Assembly: GCA_024516155.1 (NCBI GenBank)
Contig: JAJJXM010000035.1
Span: forward strand, 1 to 64,000
Origin: Pyronema omphalodes
Taxonomy: Eukaryota; Ascomycota; Pezizomycetes; Pezizales; Pyronemataceae
Direction of reading: 5' to 3'
DNA: 64,000 nucleotides
Part shown: positions 44,309 to 58,242 of the stretch, one piece after another
How the letters are laid out: the number at the start of each line of letters is the position of its first letter
Numbering within the stretch: the stretch's first letter is position 1
Notes under the pieces: generated by a model
Seen by the model: the letters and a program-made list of their open reading frames with translations, nothing else
The model's database searches: none
What the model was told of the DNA's origin: nothing
Position numbers and translations under genes: made by a program

Positions 44309-46195
44309 ATGTCCGCAAAGTCAATTCACGAGGCCGACGGAAAGGCCATTCTTTCCTACCATCTCACTCGCTCTCCCGTCATTTCTCCCTCTCCTCTGCC
44401 CGCACCCGCTCACAATGCTCCTCCTAAGCTTGCCTCAATTACATTCCCCGCTGATGCGTCGCCCGCCGCTATCCTCGATGGTGCTGAGCAAATGTACCCG
44501 TGGTTGTTGGAGTCCGGCGCGCGCTTCGTCGCAAAGCCCGATCAGTTGATCAAGCGTCGTGGAAAGGCTGGATTGTTGGCATTGAACAAGGAGTGGCCTG
44601 AGGCTCGCGCCTGGATTGAGGAGCGTGCTGGAAAGGAAATTCAGGTCGAGAGTGTAAAGGGATACCTGCGGACGTTCTTAGTTGAGCCATTCTGCCCTCA
44701 CAAGCAGGAGGAGGAGTACTACATTAACATTCACTCTGTAAGAGAGGTAAGCTTTTCCCCGACTTCATTTTTGCTGTTTCGAAATTCCCAATTTTCCCCC
44801 TCCTATGTTGTTTTTGGTGTGTCGCCCTGTGTGTGGTTCGCGTTGTGGAGGCCGAACAAACTTTTATACATAGTGTTCGGTCGACCGGAAGCTGGCCGCT
44901 TCAGGTATCCTCTTCCCCGAACACCCTCATAGGCGATCATAAGCCGGATCGTTCGGCGAGAAAATCTTCCCCGTTACTACTGCAACTTTAATTTTTGTTG
45001 TGCATTAATTCCCGAAAATTTTGTTGCCCTTGTTACTAAACCTTAAATTATTCTCCGGCATCGGTGATGCGGAGATGCGGGAGATGCACCATCGTTACCA
45101 CATTTGCTAACCGAGTACACTACTACAGGGTGACTGGATCCTCTTCACCCACGAAGGAGGAGTCGACGTTGGTGATGTCGACGAGAAGGCTGAGAAGCTT
45201 CTTATCCCCGTTGACTTGAAGGAGTACCCTTCAAATGAAAACATTGCAAAGGCCCTCCTTTCCAAGATTCCCGAGGGTATCCACAACGTCTTGGTAGACT
45301 TCATCACCCGTCTCTACGCTGTCTACGTCGACTGTCAGTTCACCTACCTCGAGATTAACCCCTTGGTCGTTATCCCCAACGCCGAGAAGACCTCTGCCGA
45401 AGTCCACTTCTTGGACCTTGCCGCAAAGATTGACCAGACTGCCGAGTTTGAGTGTGGTGCTAAATGGGCCATTGCCCGCTCTCCCGCTGCTCTTGGTCTC
45501 CGTCCTGCTGCCGGTGACAAGATCAACATTGATGCTGGTCCCCCATTGGAGTTCCCCGCTCCTTTCGGTCGTGAGATGACCAAGGAGGAAGCGTGAGTTG
45601 TCCTTGTTCAGAAGAAATATTATTCCCTTTGCTGACATAATATAGTTACATTGCATCTCTTGACGCCAAGACTGGAGCCTCCTTGAAGCTCACTGTCCTC
45701 AACCCTACCGGTCGTGTCTGGACCTTGGTTGCCGGAGGAGGAGCATCCGTTGTCTACGCCGATGCCATTGCCTCTGCAGGTTTCGCATCCGAGTTGGCCA
45801 ACTACGGAGAGTACTCAGGAGCTCCTTCCGAGTCTCAGACTTACCTCTACGCTCGTACCGTCTTGGACTTGATGCTCCGTGTTCCTAAGCACCCCGAGGG
45901 ACGTGTCTTGTTCATTGGAGGTGGTATTGCAAACTTCACCAACGTTGCTTCTACCTTCAAGGGAGTCATTCGCGCTCTTAGAGAGTTCGCCCCTGTCTTG
46001 ATTGAGCACGGTGTCCAGATCTGGGTTAGACGTGCTGGTCCTAACTACCAGGAGGGGTTGAAGAACATCAAGAGTGCTGGTCAGGAACTCAAGTTGGACA
46101 TGCATGTCTACGGACCTGAGTGCCATGTTTCTGGTATCGTGCCTATGGCATTGTTGGGAAAGAACCCCTCTGGTGTTCAGGAGTACTCTGGTTAA
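44309..46195 (+). CDS. acl2: ATP-citrate lyase subunit 2 (N-terminal, ATP-grasp)
   Basis: Binds ATP and citrate and pairs with subunit 1. Exons 44309-44746, 45129-45592 and 45646-46195 give 483 residues. The first intron is long (382 nt, GTAAGC...CTACAG) and joins HSVRE to GDWILF; the second is 53 nt (GTGAGT...ATATAG) and joins KEEA to YIASLD. Motifs include [18 protein letters not shown] (ATP-grasp), [78 protein letters not shown] and [19 protein letters not shown]. It ends in GVQEYSG. The start ATG follows a CA/CC-rich leader. Confidence 0.97.
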
Positions 46196-47339
46196 GAAGT
46201 TGTAGTAGACGAATAGGGAGTTTATGTTTGGGAAGGGGTTAATATTTCTTTTTCTTTTATATCCATTTTGTTATAGTTTTTTTTTTTCTTTTTTTCCTTT
46301 CTTTGTTTCTTTTTATATCTTGTTGTTTGTTATTGCTTGTGCAAAAAAGTAGGATTCCAATTGGGGGAGTAGATGTGATATGTCGTTATGGGTTTAATAA
46401 AGGGAACGAATCTGTTTTTTTATTGCTGTTTTTTTCTTGTTTTTTAGTTGGGAGGAAATTATATCCAAGGATGAGGATGGGCGAATATTATGGTTTATGT
46501 TATGTTTTTTTTTTTCATCAGGGGTGTGCCTTTTGTGAGGTGATGTTTTGCTTGTGATGTTTTGTTGTGATGTTTTGATATGATGTGAAGACTTTTTAAT
46601 TGAGCATATGTGATGCATATGTGATACCCCAGGAACACATACGCTTGGTGATATCTTGAAGAGTCTACGTCTTGAAGAGTCTACGTCTTACCGTAATCGT
46701 CAAGGTTCAGTTCGCGATACCATACCATACCATACCATACCTATAAACATTAACCTGAAGCTCGGATGTTGATGCTGGGTTTTTTGAGGTTTGAAGTTTT
46801 TTGTAGGTTGGGGTTGGGGGTTGGATTGTGAAGGGTTGGATTGGATTTGGGATTTGGGGATTGGGGTTGGGGGTTGGGGTTTGGAGTTTGTGCAGATGTT
46901 ATCGTGTATGGCGTTTAGAAGGTGAGGTATGGCGTTTAGATGTCAGGAGGTTTGGAAGCGGGGAGATGATAGGAGTAGGTGGTAGGTGTTGAAGTAGGGG
47001 GGTTAGGAGAGGAGGTAGTAGGTAGTAGGTAGTAGGTGGTAGGTAGTAGGTAGTGAGAAGTAAGAAGTGAGAAGGATATAGTGAGTAGTGAGAAGGATGT
47101 AGTGAGTAGTAGGTAGTAGGTAGTCAGCTGTAAACAATAACCAGCCAGTAACCAGCCAGAAACCATCAACCAGCCCCAGCAAGCAGTACCTACCTACCAA
47201 CGTCATATCCCTAAGCCTTCGGTAGATATAGTTCCAAAGCAAAATGCACATTTCACATTCCACACGTGTTTAAAGGCTTTTTGTATTGCACTTTGACTGT
47301 GCACTGCTTTACACTTCTTTGCAGTTCTTTGCACTTTGA

Positions 47340-47396
47340 GATAGGCTTGATAGGCTTGATAGGCTTGATAGGCTTGATAGGCTTGATAGGCTTGAT
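47340..47396 (+). repeat. minisatellite, GATAGGCTT units
   Basis: Six or more exact 9-nt units, continuing as degenerate copies to about 47470. Confidence 0.85.
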
Positions 47397-50300
47397 ACGC
47401 TGGATACATAGGCTTGATAGGCTTGATAGGCTTGTGGATTGGCTGGATAGACTTGTATGGATAGGCTGGATATGTAAGGTTTTAACTTTGAGGGGTACAG
47501 GGGGACAGGAATTGAGGGGTCAAGGGGTTCACTACAGTTTTCTTATCGATACCAGGTGGCTTGCATAGTGGCTTGAACTCTGTTTACTTTGTTTACTTTG
47601 TTTACATGTATGTATGTATAAATTTCTGGAGGATTCAGAGGGTTGGAGGGTTGGAGGGTTAGAGGGTTTGCACCTAGGGTTTGTATACATATTTCCAATT
47701 TTCCAGTTCTTGGGATGCCGATGATGGGTCTTACACCCTACACCCTACACCCTACAGACTACAGACCCCATAGACTACCGATTGATATAGGGATACAGAA
47801 CGTAAGGAGTTGACTTGCTCTAGTCTCTGGGCTCCTCGGGCTTTTCGGGCTCTTCGGGCTCTTCGGGCTCCCCGGGCCGGGCTCCCAGCATTTCAGTACA
47901 ACTCATATTTCCAGTACATCTCCTATTTCCAGTACATCTCATATTTCCAGTACATCCCATATTTCCAGAAACTCTCATATCTCCAAGCTTTCCAAGGTTT
48001 CCAGGGTTTCCAAGATTTCCAAGCTTTCCAAGCTTTCCAAGGGTTCCAAGCTTTCCAAGCTTTCCATGGCATTTCTCCGGCATTATTTCCTCCAGAAACA
48101 GCATCCGGAATTTATACATAATTCACCATAGCGCCGATAAAATTCACCGTAGCGCAGCACAAGTATGTATGTATTATATCACATCATCATAATCAACAGA
48201 ATTTCCGCGTTAAATCATTATATTATTGTATCATTATATTATTGTATCTATATGGATTATGAAATACTTACCCAGCAGCGTTTTTTGGGAATAAAGCAAT
48301 TTTTATGTATGGGCTTCTTAATGGGGTTGATGATTCCTTGATTAGTGAAATGGAACTTTTGTTGTTGTTGTTGCTGAAGGTTGAGGTTTGAGGTTTGGAG
48401 TTTGGAGTTTGGAGTTTGGGGTTTGGAGTTTATGGTTAAGACCGCGGCATCGGTTTCGGTTTCGGTTTCGGCGTCGGTGTCGGTGTTACGGTCCGGTGAT
48501 GTCCGGTGAATCAGGCATCAGTAGTTATTATCTGATGTCAGGAGTCAAGACATCGACATCGATATCTCGTGATTACTCTACCTAAGTAGCAGTGAAATCA
48601 TATTCGACCCGATCCTTACGCGTGGTAATGTATTAAACACACTACATACACTGGCCATGGGGCATTGCAAATTAAAGAGTCACGTCTAGGGGAGAGTTTA
48701 TTTGTTACCGGATAGTTGTTTCGTTAATATGGCGTCCGAGACTCCGAGGCTCCGAGACCCCGAGGTTCGGTATGGTAGGTAGGTAGGTAGGTATGGTAGG
48801 TAGGTAGGTAAAGCGCTGGGCATCTGATGAGTTGACTTAAAGCTTAATATAGCTTAATATAGCTTAGATTAACTTAACTTGAACTATTTCCCGAGATTTC
48901 AGCTGGATAACTCTACGGTGTTGAATTCAACGCAACATACGTATCATGTGTCAGAGCTTGGAAACCAAAAAATGAAATCGGAATATCTAATACAAACAGA
49001 GATGGAGACAGATATGCCACAAAGACAGAGACAGAGGCAAATACAGTACAGTCTCGTTTACTCATGCACGCAAGGAGATGATTCTCATGATTCCATCCAT
49101 CTGTGTGGACTGTGTATACATACCTCGTGATCTATGGTTCACTATATTTACTGACACCATAGAGCCCTTACATTTTCATTATTTACCTTGCGTTACCTTC
49201 CCTTACCTTACCTTACCTTACCTTACCTTATCGAATCACATCCAGTCAGTCAGTCAGTCAATCAGTCAGTCAGTTTTTTTTTTAGCCAGCCAGTCAGCCA
49301 GTCATTCATCGGTCAGTCATTCATCGGTCAGCCAGTCAACCAGTCAGTCAATTTAGCGCCCTTGCATACGACTGTCCAAGGCTCCAAGCTACCCGACCCC
49401 TAAGACCCCCTAACTTCACGCTTCGTTAATTTAGCCTAAATAAGGTAACAACCGATACCCCACATCCACATGATACCGACCGATGCTCCCTCCAACCTTC
49501 ATGTCTCAGAGCTTAAGCTAGCTAGCTCCAAGCTTTTAACACCATACCCGCGACCCCCGTGCCTTACATATGGACCATATGGAGTGGCATGTGCTGGGAA
49601 CTTCATACATAGTCCACAGTTCATGATTTATACATACGCACAGACCAGAAACTGGGTATGTACACATGTATGGACCAAGAATATCTCTCTGTAGCACAAG
49701 TAGCCGCGGGATCTCTCCGAAAATCAGTGCTATGTACATACATAGTCTACAACCCAAGATGATATCCGCACCATACCCCACGCTTTAGACCCCATGCCGG
49801 ACACCGACCTTCTCCCCACGAGGAGGCGGGAGCTTCATACAAGCTCCCCGCTACACGCTAGTAGCAGCTACACGACTGTAGCTCGGTTCCCTATGGAAGC
49901 TTACAGCGCTACCACCAACGACGCGATGGGATGGGATATCTATGGCGTGGAGACAGCGAACCCCCCGCGGTTATTTACTTGGCTTTGGTTTTTGTGACCT
50001 GGCTTTGTGGGATAGCACCATAGACTGGATTTGAGGGTCGTGTCTTATGGATGTAGAGATGGAATATGGCTATGTAGAAGGGTTTGATGAGACTGCGATG
50101 GGGAGAATGGTATTGAAGGGATATCATGATGGAGGATGGTATTGACTGGGTGCTACGGGGGGACGATAGACGTGATGGACGTGATAGAGGTGATGAATTC
50201 AATGAATTCGATGGATCTGATGGAACGAGGTATAGGTTTTCCAGCCGCAGTGCCATGAGTGGCAGGTCAAGTGGTTCTAGGTGATCACGGTACATAATCT

Positions 50301-50639
50301 ATAATAAACTGCTTTCGTTTTCTTGCGATTGTCTCAATCATCCTTTCACGTAAAATTACGGGATGTTACGGGATGTTACGGGGTTTTTTATTTTGAGTTT
50401 AGCTTGTTTTAGGTATGAGTGATCTTTCATGACTAGTCTCTAAGCATTGACGCCGGTTATGGCCTGTGGTGATGATGCATGTTGGATGTGCGTTATGTTA
50501 GAGATGGATGGATATACCGGAGATACAGGGGGAGGTGTAATGAGATGCTGTATTGATTGCTGAATGAGAAGAAGTTGGTTGTATTGGAGCCAAGAGCTCT
50601 CCACCTCGTTGCTGATGGCGATTGCAACTTGCGGCAGTT

Positions 50640-51000
50640 TGTGGCACTTGTAATGTAGTCATCGTAACTGCTGGAGGTTGGGAATATCGATATGTTGTAA
50701 GGTTTAGCTATTTGATATCATTGTAACAGGCCGAGTATGGCTTCATCTCAGGTGTCATCCACCTACTCCATACCCAGCCGATATAGAGTAACGATTACTC
50801 AGTGGTGTTGAGTGGCGGGTGACTTGTTGCGTTGAAGGTCTTCTAGATTGATGTGTTGTGGAACTTAACTATTCTTCATCACCTCAGCTGGTCCGGTCTG
50901 GCTCCATCGAAGGTGTAATCAATCAGCTCCATCCGTAGTCGGTATGGAGTGGCGGAGTAACGATTACTCAGTCGTGTTTAGCGACCAGTGATGTTTTGTA
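50640..51000 (+). repeat. diverged tandem duplication (about 168-bp period)
   Basis: The segment gagtaacgattactcagt is at 50787 and again at 50955. Similar text precedes each copy (ctggcttcatctcaggtgtcatccac.tactcc against ctggctccatcgaaggtgtaatcaatcagctcc). Confidence 0.55.
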
Positions 51001-54000
51001 ATAGTAACGACCGATTGGTGTTACAGGAACAAATCCCTACCATGAAGTATCTCGAAAGCTGCATAGCATCGTGGGCAAGGATCACCGAAAATCTAAACCT
51101 TCACCTCATCGTGACACCGCCACTATTGAAACTCGGCGTCCACATCCATGCTTCCACCATTTGTAACAGGTGCAACAGTTCATGCTGCAACGTGGAAACT
51201 TGCAATGTAGAAATTTTCTCTCACGTGGAAGGTAGCTAGAATATCAGGTACTGTGACGTAATGCTGTCCTGTTATCGAAGTAATCCGTAGCGTGAGGGAT
51301 ATGGTGATAACTCGATGGTATTGGGGATGAGTGATGAGTTGTGTCCAAGAGGATGATGGATGCGATTTCAAGGAAATTAGCAAGTCATCTTGTTTGGTGA
51401 TGATAGGAGGCTGTTGTAGCAGTGAAACGGATATTATATTTTCATGTCAATGGAAAACACACTGGATTTTATATAGCTATTACTGATGGGATCGTTGTTG
51501 TTAAGGAAGTTCCAGTCTCTTCCGACGGAGTCCGCGAGGGCAGGAATCGTTCTGTATCTGATACCGCTCTCATGAGATGGCATGATAAGTGTATTCCACT
51601 TATGCTCCATCAAGTGTAATGGTTAATGATTCTATGCTGGATGAACACCAGTGTAGCTGTTCTTCGGGATTGGTTCTATTACACAATATTGCTGTGTACT
51701 CAACATAGAGCAACTACAACGGCAGGGGTATACATCTACTATGGAATTTATCATGTATGAAGGCTACCCAATCGTAGCGGTCCTCATTTTACTTCCATAT
51801 CCTGTAGAAAGTCGTGCATCATACCATCCACACCTTTCACTGCCGCGGTTCCTCCATCGGTATACGTCCATGATCAAATCAAAACACAGTACGTTAGCCC
51901 CATATTCCTGCACTTTAATCTGTGATACATCATTCCAACTTGGTACTTCGAAATCAACCTTGATTCCCTCATTCCCATTCCAGCCCTTGGGTGCGTCTTG
52001 CCTGGTATTAATCGGTCATAGCGATTCCAAACTGGTTTTATGTGTACATGCCCTTGATGGTGAGTGTTGCATCCTCCGATGACACACAAGTTACAAGTTA
52101 TATAAGAAAACAATAGCTAATGTTAGTGTTGCAGCTACTTAGCACACATTGCACATTCAGCTACCAAATGCAGTCGCCCAGGAGATGGTTCTGATACCGA
52201 CTGCTTTTGAAGACCAGGAGGAGAAAGCCTGAGGAGATTAGTTATCAAATAGAAGTCAATTCATTCGGTTTCCTTTTCCCTCCAGAAGGAGACGATACTT
52301 GCAGTGGAACTCGCACATAGTCAATATCATCACACATGACTATAGCCGGTTAATCAAACTCCAACTTGGTCATTATAAAGATCTGGTCCCAGGGGACAAA
52401 TAGTCCGCGGCAGTCAACACACCATCGGATTTCATACATACTATGCTCTCCTATACTCGTCTTCTCGATCCATGTTTGCCTCAATCCCCAAGTTTCAATA
52501 TGCCTGCGCCATCGTCAAAAAAGGCTTCTTGTGACTCTCATAGACATTACGACTCGTCTATGGCCAGAGATGCTGGAATACTAGGAAATTAATCTCCCTG
52601 GCCTTGTCCATCACCGAAGGATTCCTGTGCCAGAAGATGAGGGGCATATGTGAAACATCGGTCCGTCCGGTCCAGTCCTAGCTGCAGACCGAACCGAACC
52701 GGACCACATATCACAGTCCGGTCCGGTGCGTGGACTGGGACTGGCAGTTATTTTTCCACCATGGACTAGACGGCCTGTGGGTGTCCGTAAGTGACCATCG
52801 GGTCATGCAAAATCACTCTCAGGTGACCATGGGTGACCGTAGGCGACTGCAGTTTTACTTGTTGAGCGTGCAGGAATTTCAACAGTGACTCTGGTTCTAT
52901 CTTGCTCTACAAGATTTGATTGCTAAAATTTTACAGCGGATCCAAGTAATCTTACTGACTTACCAAAGTGTTCATGCTAATTTTTCCCATTTTTTGCCGA
53001 TTTTCTCCAATTCCCTATGAAGACAAGGCACATTGTAAACTGTTGAGGTGCAGCAGCCTCGCAAAAAATAGAATAGAAATGGGGTGCGGTGGATAAGAAA
53101 GGAAAATCGGTGCATTTTGAAGCTTTCGAACTTATCCCCTTTCCATATGAATTCAAAAGTGACTCTGACTAGCATGATTGATTGCGATGATATTTTTGGT
53201 TTTTCTAAAAAGATTCCAATAGCTGGATTGGAATAATATCCTTCACGGACACTCCTAGAACTACAACCGATGCTTCAGCTTATGTTGAGTATGTTTCTGT
53301 TGCTGTTATGATGGATATCATGTATTTTGGGTTATAGATACTGGATTCTGGAATTATTGTGTAAATTAAAGATTTCTTCAATAGATATTATGGACCGCAA
53401 CCGCGGAATAACGGGATAAATCAGCTTGCAAATGCATATGACTGAATACTAGAGTCGCCAATGTTTGCATTGGTGATTGCATGTCGATCCTTTTTCAATA
53501 CACGGCGACTGAATGTAAACCTATTGATTCCCTTAAGAAGGACGTCCAGACTCCAGCAGCTTGGCTATTGTTGCTCGAGGGATTAATGGTGATCTTGTCT
53601 AAGCCATTGGAGGTAGATAAAATGCGTCTTATGTCCATGTGGTATATACCCATGTTGTGTATCTTTTTTTTACGGGAGTTTGAATGCCGAGAATAGCTTG
53701 ACCTCTAATCCTGGGTTCTTAAATGCTTGAGCTCTTGTGTCTTTGAATTCTAGTCTCAAAGGTCCTTCGCTCTTGGGATTCTTTGGTCGTTGGATCAGGG
53801 TTCTGACTCTATTACTTTTTATTGTGCCCCAAATCCAACTGCTTTTTCTTTCATTCTTTCTTTCTTTCTTTCACCGAGTTTCCGCCGACCATGTCAAGCT
53901 GGTGATATTTGAAGTTGTCTGACGACCAAAATTTCTACTATGATACCTACAACGTATAAGTATCCTGGCCGAGAACCACTGATGAATGATCATGTTGATT

Positions 54001-54469
54001 AAAACTTGTTATTGGTTACAAGATATGTTGTGGTGCGTAGCCCCTGCAATGAGGTGGTTTTGCGGCATCTCGCACCCCCCTCAACTGTCTTATCCGATTT
54101 GGTATCCCTAGGGGTGTATGCGCTGGTTCACGCATGTTAGCCAAACGGGTTAATCGTGGTAATGAGTAGGTTTAAGAGAGAGATGCATATACTCTTAGCC
54201 ATATGGTAAAAATAAATATGTTGACTCTACTATTATTCTGCAAGCGGGCCATCGGATGAGATAGAAGATTGAGAATGGGATTGATCATGACCGCGGGAGC
54301 CACATATATATATGGCTGCGCTACGCCTTCCGAAAGCCAGAGAAATGTATAACGGCAATAAGGAAATTTTTATGAAAACACGCCAGCTTTTATACATAGC
54401 CTGAAATTGTTCAATTGCTATGGAAAATTTTTTTTAATAGTGTTATTATCATTATCGTTCTTGTGATTG

Positions 54470-55176
54470 ATGTTACCATTACTCCCACTTGCACTTGTTT
54501 TAGCTTGATGTTGCAACCGTCCGGGTAATTTTGCCGACCGACCATTACTAACGGCCATATGCATCATAGGTACATCACGTTTGATAACCTAATAGTAATG
54601 CTTACTTTGTGATAATCTCTTCTTTTGCTCCACCTCCACATTTTTGGAAAAACTGCAAGCTGCCCCTTCAAGGACGTCCCGCCAAATACAACGCCGTTAC
54701 GTCTCATTCCAGAAGCTTCAAAGGTCGAATATCAATATTTCAAAACTGCCCCTACCCCATAATTTCTGATCTATATTTACAATCACATCCCTTGCATTTC
54801 TACAGACAGCCGAGCCTCAACCGACATGGTGCACCCCGTCGATGAGAACCAATTAGAAACAGAGGTTTTTGAAGCCCTTGAAGTTGATAATCTTCTGTGA
54901 CAGGAGAGCTAATCCACGTTTTGTCTCTAGCATGACGGCATTAGCGACTTGGAAACAATTTTCCGCGAGTTTAATTCTGGCATTCATTGTGGACGATTCC
55001 GATATGGTGGACCACGTCAAGCAAATGCGAAAATCATTGAAAAGGCCTCGCTTGTAAAGCAGCCGGCAACCGACAATGTAGGTGCTTGATTAACAGTCGA
55101 TTCGTGTGTCTTTATTAACGGGTGTCGATAGAAAGTTTTCAACCTCGGTTGGGACGTACTGTTCCTCTTATTCCAG
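54470..55176 (+). other. upstream flank and unresolved 5' exons of F-box/LRR-like copy 2
   Basis: Aligns with 33420-34083. An ATG at 54826 begins MVHPVDENQLETEVFEALEV, resembling the first half of an F-box, and the equivalent ATG of copy 1 is at 33784 (MVHPIDENRPEKEVVRILEV). A conserved frame further on reads ANAKIIEKA.LVK.PA and could be another short exon with donor GTAGGT before the exon at 55177. The splice pattern here is uncertain. Confidence 0.45.
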
Positions 55177-57257
55177 TATATGAATGCAGTTGATTTGAAG
55201 AACATGGCCCTTGTTTGCAAAAAGATCTCACAACACACATTACGCTACATGCACATGCATCTGACGTGGGTTTTACACGATTTTAAGTTGCATGATCCTA
55301 TACCGGGAAAACTTTTCAAGATTCAAGAGACTATGGTAGTTATTTGTACCATGCATCATTGCATTTGATTTAGCTGACTCGGGTATTTACTGTTAGGCAA
55401 CATCCACCAACATGCAATGCGTACGTAAAGTTGATATGTCTCTATGCACCACAACGAGATCGCTGAAGGTGTTGCGCAACATGACCAGCATTACAAACTT
55501 GGAAATAGTTTTTAGGAATGCATACGACAGCAGCCGAATGACCTTCACCTGTGAGACTTTCGAACGACTCTACGGAGAAACACTATTACCCAAGTTGCAA
55601 GAGATTACCATAGCTCCACTCAGGATGGAAGACTTGCAAGGCATTTTGTCGAAAGCAAGAAGCCTAGAAAGAATGAATATTATCCTGCCAGCGCGGAATA
55701 TCATGCGATCATATGATGGCTTGGTACAAGGTATGCAACAGCTGGGAAGAAATCACGTTCTCGCTCGAACAGTCGGTCAACAGCTAAAGGAGCTATACAT
55801 ATATTACGGGCTCTCCCATGACGCTTGGCCTCTTACAATTCCATGCTTGGACGATAGGGATCTTTGGCCGGAACTCAAGGTTGTTCAATATGAAAATATC
55901 TGGGATCCAATTACTGGTCGCGAGTCCGACCCCATATGTGGCCGCATCAACCTCTTAACAGGTGTGTACAGGCAACATGTACTCCATGGCGGATACGATG
56001 TCAAGTTCACAAAACCGTTTGAAATTCGCTTCCCAGACCTGAGAATATTAAACTGCGAAGATGGACTACACGTTCGAGAAAGTAGGGAATTTATTCGCTG
56101 GTTAAGTAATGCTAACGGCCCTGATGCGGATGACATCTTTTTAATAACGGACGATGATGACACGCTATTACCAGCAGCCTCCGAGCAAGAATTAAATCAT
56201 GCGGAGAGAAGACTGTTATTATTTTATGAGAAGCCAATCAAATTCAGGCTCGGTGGGTAGTTTGCACCGAGGAGTGTAGGCCTCAATACTCAGCAGCTCA
56301 TGCATATTTTGGCCGGCAAGATACAGCGTCTGACGTTTTTTCCAACCGGCTTTGGTCGAACGGATGGGGATGGGACTGAACCTCATGTTTCAGAAAATGA
56401 ATGGACGAGATTCTTAATGGAATTCCTTCCTAAATGTGAAAACATGACGGAGTTCAGACTGCATTGGAAAGGCATGGGAGGCGATACCAACTTTCCGCTT
56501 CGAACCTTTGCGCAGCAACTTGCGGACCTTTGCCGAGATTTTCAACTACGCGCTCTTGATATAGATGCATCTGCACTTATGAAACCGCCCAATCACCCAT
56601 ACGTATTTAACGACGAGGAACTATGTACGGTGAATAAGCATCTATCCTGGATCAATGTACCTGAACGGTTGCCCGGTTACAGTAGCTCGGATAAGCTGAT
56701 GCTGTGAGTTCTCCCATCTTTATAGGATTGAATTCTGACCCTAATAACATGCTAGACTGAATCTACGCGAATTGACATTACGCAATCTGTTTATCCACAG
56801 CAAGGCGGAATTCGAGTGGTTCATGAGTCTCACCACCCTCAAGAAGCTCGAGAAATTACGGATAGACAGACTAGTATGGCATCACGGATACCATAGATGG
56901 GCGAATGTGTACGGATGGATGTATCAAATTTCAGATGAAGGCAATGAAGAGGATCCGAAAAACTATGACTCTCGGTGTGACAAGGGATATCGCAAGCCCC
57001 CCACATGGGATGAAAAGTCCTGGGACGGCGATGACTCCAAAAGTATGTGTAGTACTGATTCAAATTTCGGGGTGGATATTCGCTTCGCAAGTCGCATTGA
57101 CGAAGAGTTGAGAACAGAGAGGCTTCGGGGGTGGATAACGGAGCACCTATTGGCGGAGGCGAGAAGAGTGGAAGGCGCCTGTCGAGATGTCATAATACAA
57201 AATCTCGTCACTGACGAGAGAGATTTAACATCTCGAAGTATGGAATGTTTTGATTGA
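55177..57257 (+). CDS. F-box/LRR-like protein, copy 2 (same in-frame TAG)
   Basis: Paralogue of the gene at 34084-36212. Exons 55177-55335, 55397-56703 and 56756-57257; introns 55336-55396 (61 nt, the same length as in copy 1) and 56704-56755 (52 nt, GTGAGT, branch CTAATAAC, acceptor GCTAG). It shares NAVDLKNMALVCKKISQHTLRY, RMEDLQGILSKARSLERM, PDADDIFLITDDDDTLL, EFRLHWKGMGG and LRELTLRNL. The end differs (DLTSRSMECFD). The TAG at 56258-56260 lies at the codon matching that of copy 1, in the same GGT GGG TAG TTT GCA CCG context, after which the frame is open through to the next intron. Substitutions leave the rest of the frame intact, which speaks for a functional protein. Confidence 0.55.
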
Positions 57258-58242
57258 ATTTGTTTCATTATTATGTTTGAATTATAAGAGCAGGTATATA
57301 CTATGTGGCGGAACGTTTGTACAAGTGGAAGGACGTCGGGATTGCTAATACTGATGGCATTGATTCTATTTTTGTATAGTAATTGTTTGTGCAATTCCTA
57401 TCTCCATGGGCCACAATATTATGTACAGCTTGTGTAAAGTTATGAATAAAACTCATAAGAAAAACAAACAACGAGCACGAATTGGCCCGCAAAACAATAA
57501 ATGGAGATAACTAAACTTGAAATTAGAAACTAATAGCACTTTACCAGCCTGTACCGGCACGTTTTACACACCAAGGGGAAAACTTTGCCCTTTCCAGACT
57601 ACGACGATAATTTTTAATCGTGAAAAAAGTACAGGTGGGGAATAGCCAGACAGTGGCAACACATAATACATAAACTCGTCGCGGCAGATATGCTTCATCA
57701 ATTCCAAGTGAAGCTTCCTCCGTGGGATTGGTTAGGGGATGAGGCGGAGGGAGTTATGATATTACTTGGATCATATATAGAGCCAAGCAAAACATTTGTC
57801 CGCCTATATTCTGGCCCTGTTAGTACATTAGAAAAAACAACCAACTTGCCGGAACAACTCCCCTCCGCGATTACATCGACATTCTCTTCCATAGTAATCC
57901 GCTCACAGGATTGATTATTGATTCTTTAACCGTTTTTCATCCCACTGGCGAACTTCGAATCACTCAAAACTCTTAACCGACATATGTACGATACATAATA
58001 CCAATCGGTTATGATTGAAGACTCTAGCAAAAAAAACTACTAAAGGCACACAAGAAAAACTAGACCCCATGAACAAACGCAATAAACGCAACCCAAAAAC
58101 GCCCGCAAACCCACCGACCGTTAAGGAAACAGAACAGTTTACAATCTGATACCATCATGCCGTCAATGTTTACAATGTTGAGATGAAATCCTCTCCACTC
58201 GTCCTCTTCCCTGATCCCCCTCTCACCCGGCAGAACTTGCTC
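57258..58242. other. intergenic, no supported gene
   Basis: AT-rich. A 74-codon ORF at 57690-57914 is open on both strands and has no recognised domain. Confidence 0.5.

Larger units (their letters stand above)
46196..54469. other. 8.3-kb gene-poor region with simple repeats
   Basis: No supported gene. Features: T-rich 3' side of acl2 (46250-46560); gtaggtagtag repeats (47010-47125); gataggctt 9-nt units (47340-47396); ccctacacc units (47730-47755); ttccagtacatctcata units (47895-47960) and ccaagcttt units (47985-48065); ggtaggtaggta at 48775-48815; ccttacctta and gtcagtcagt near 49200-49345; and a diverged tandem duplication at 50640-51000. 52655-52745 has a cluster of ggtccggt and accggacc. 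Short ORFs such as 51422-51619 and 53481-53696 have no recognisable features. Confidence 0.5.
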
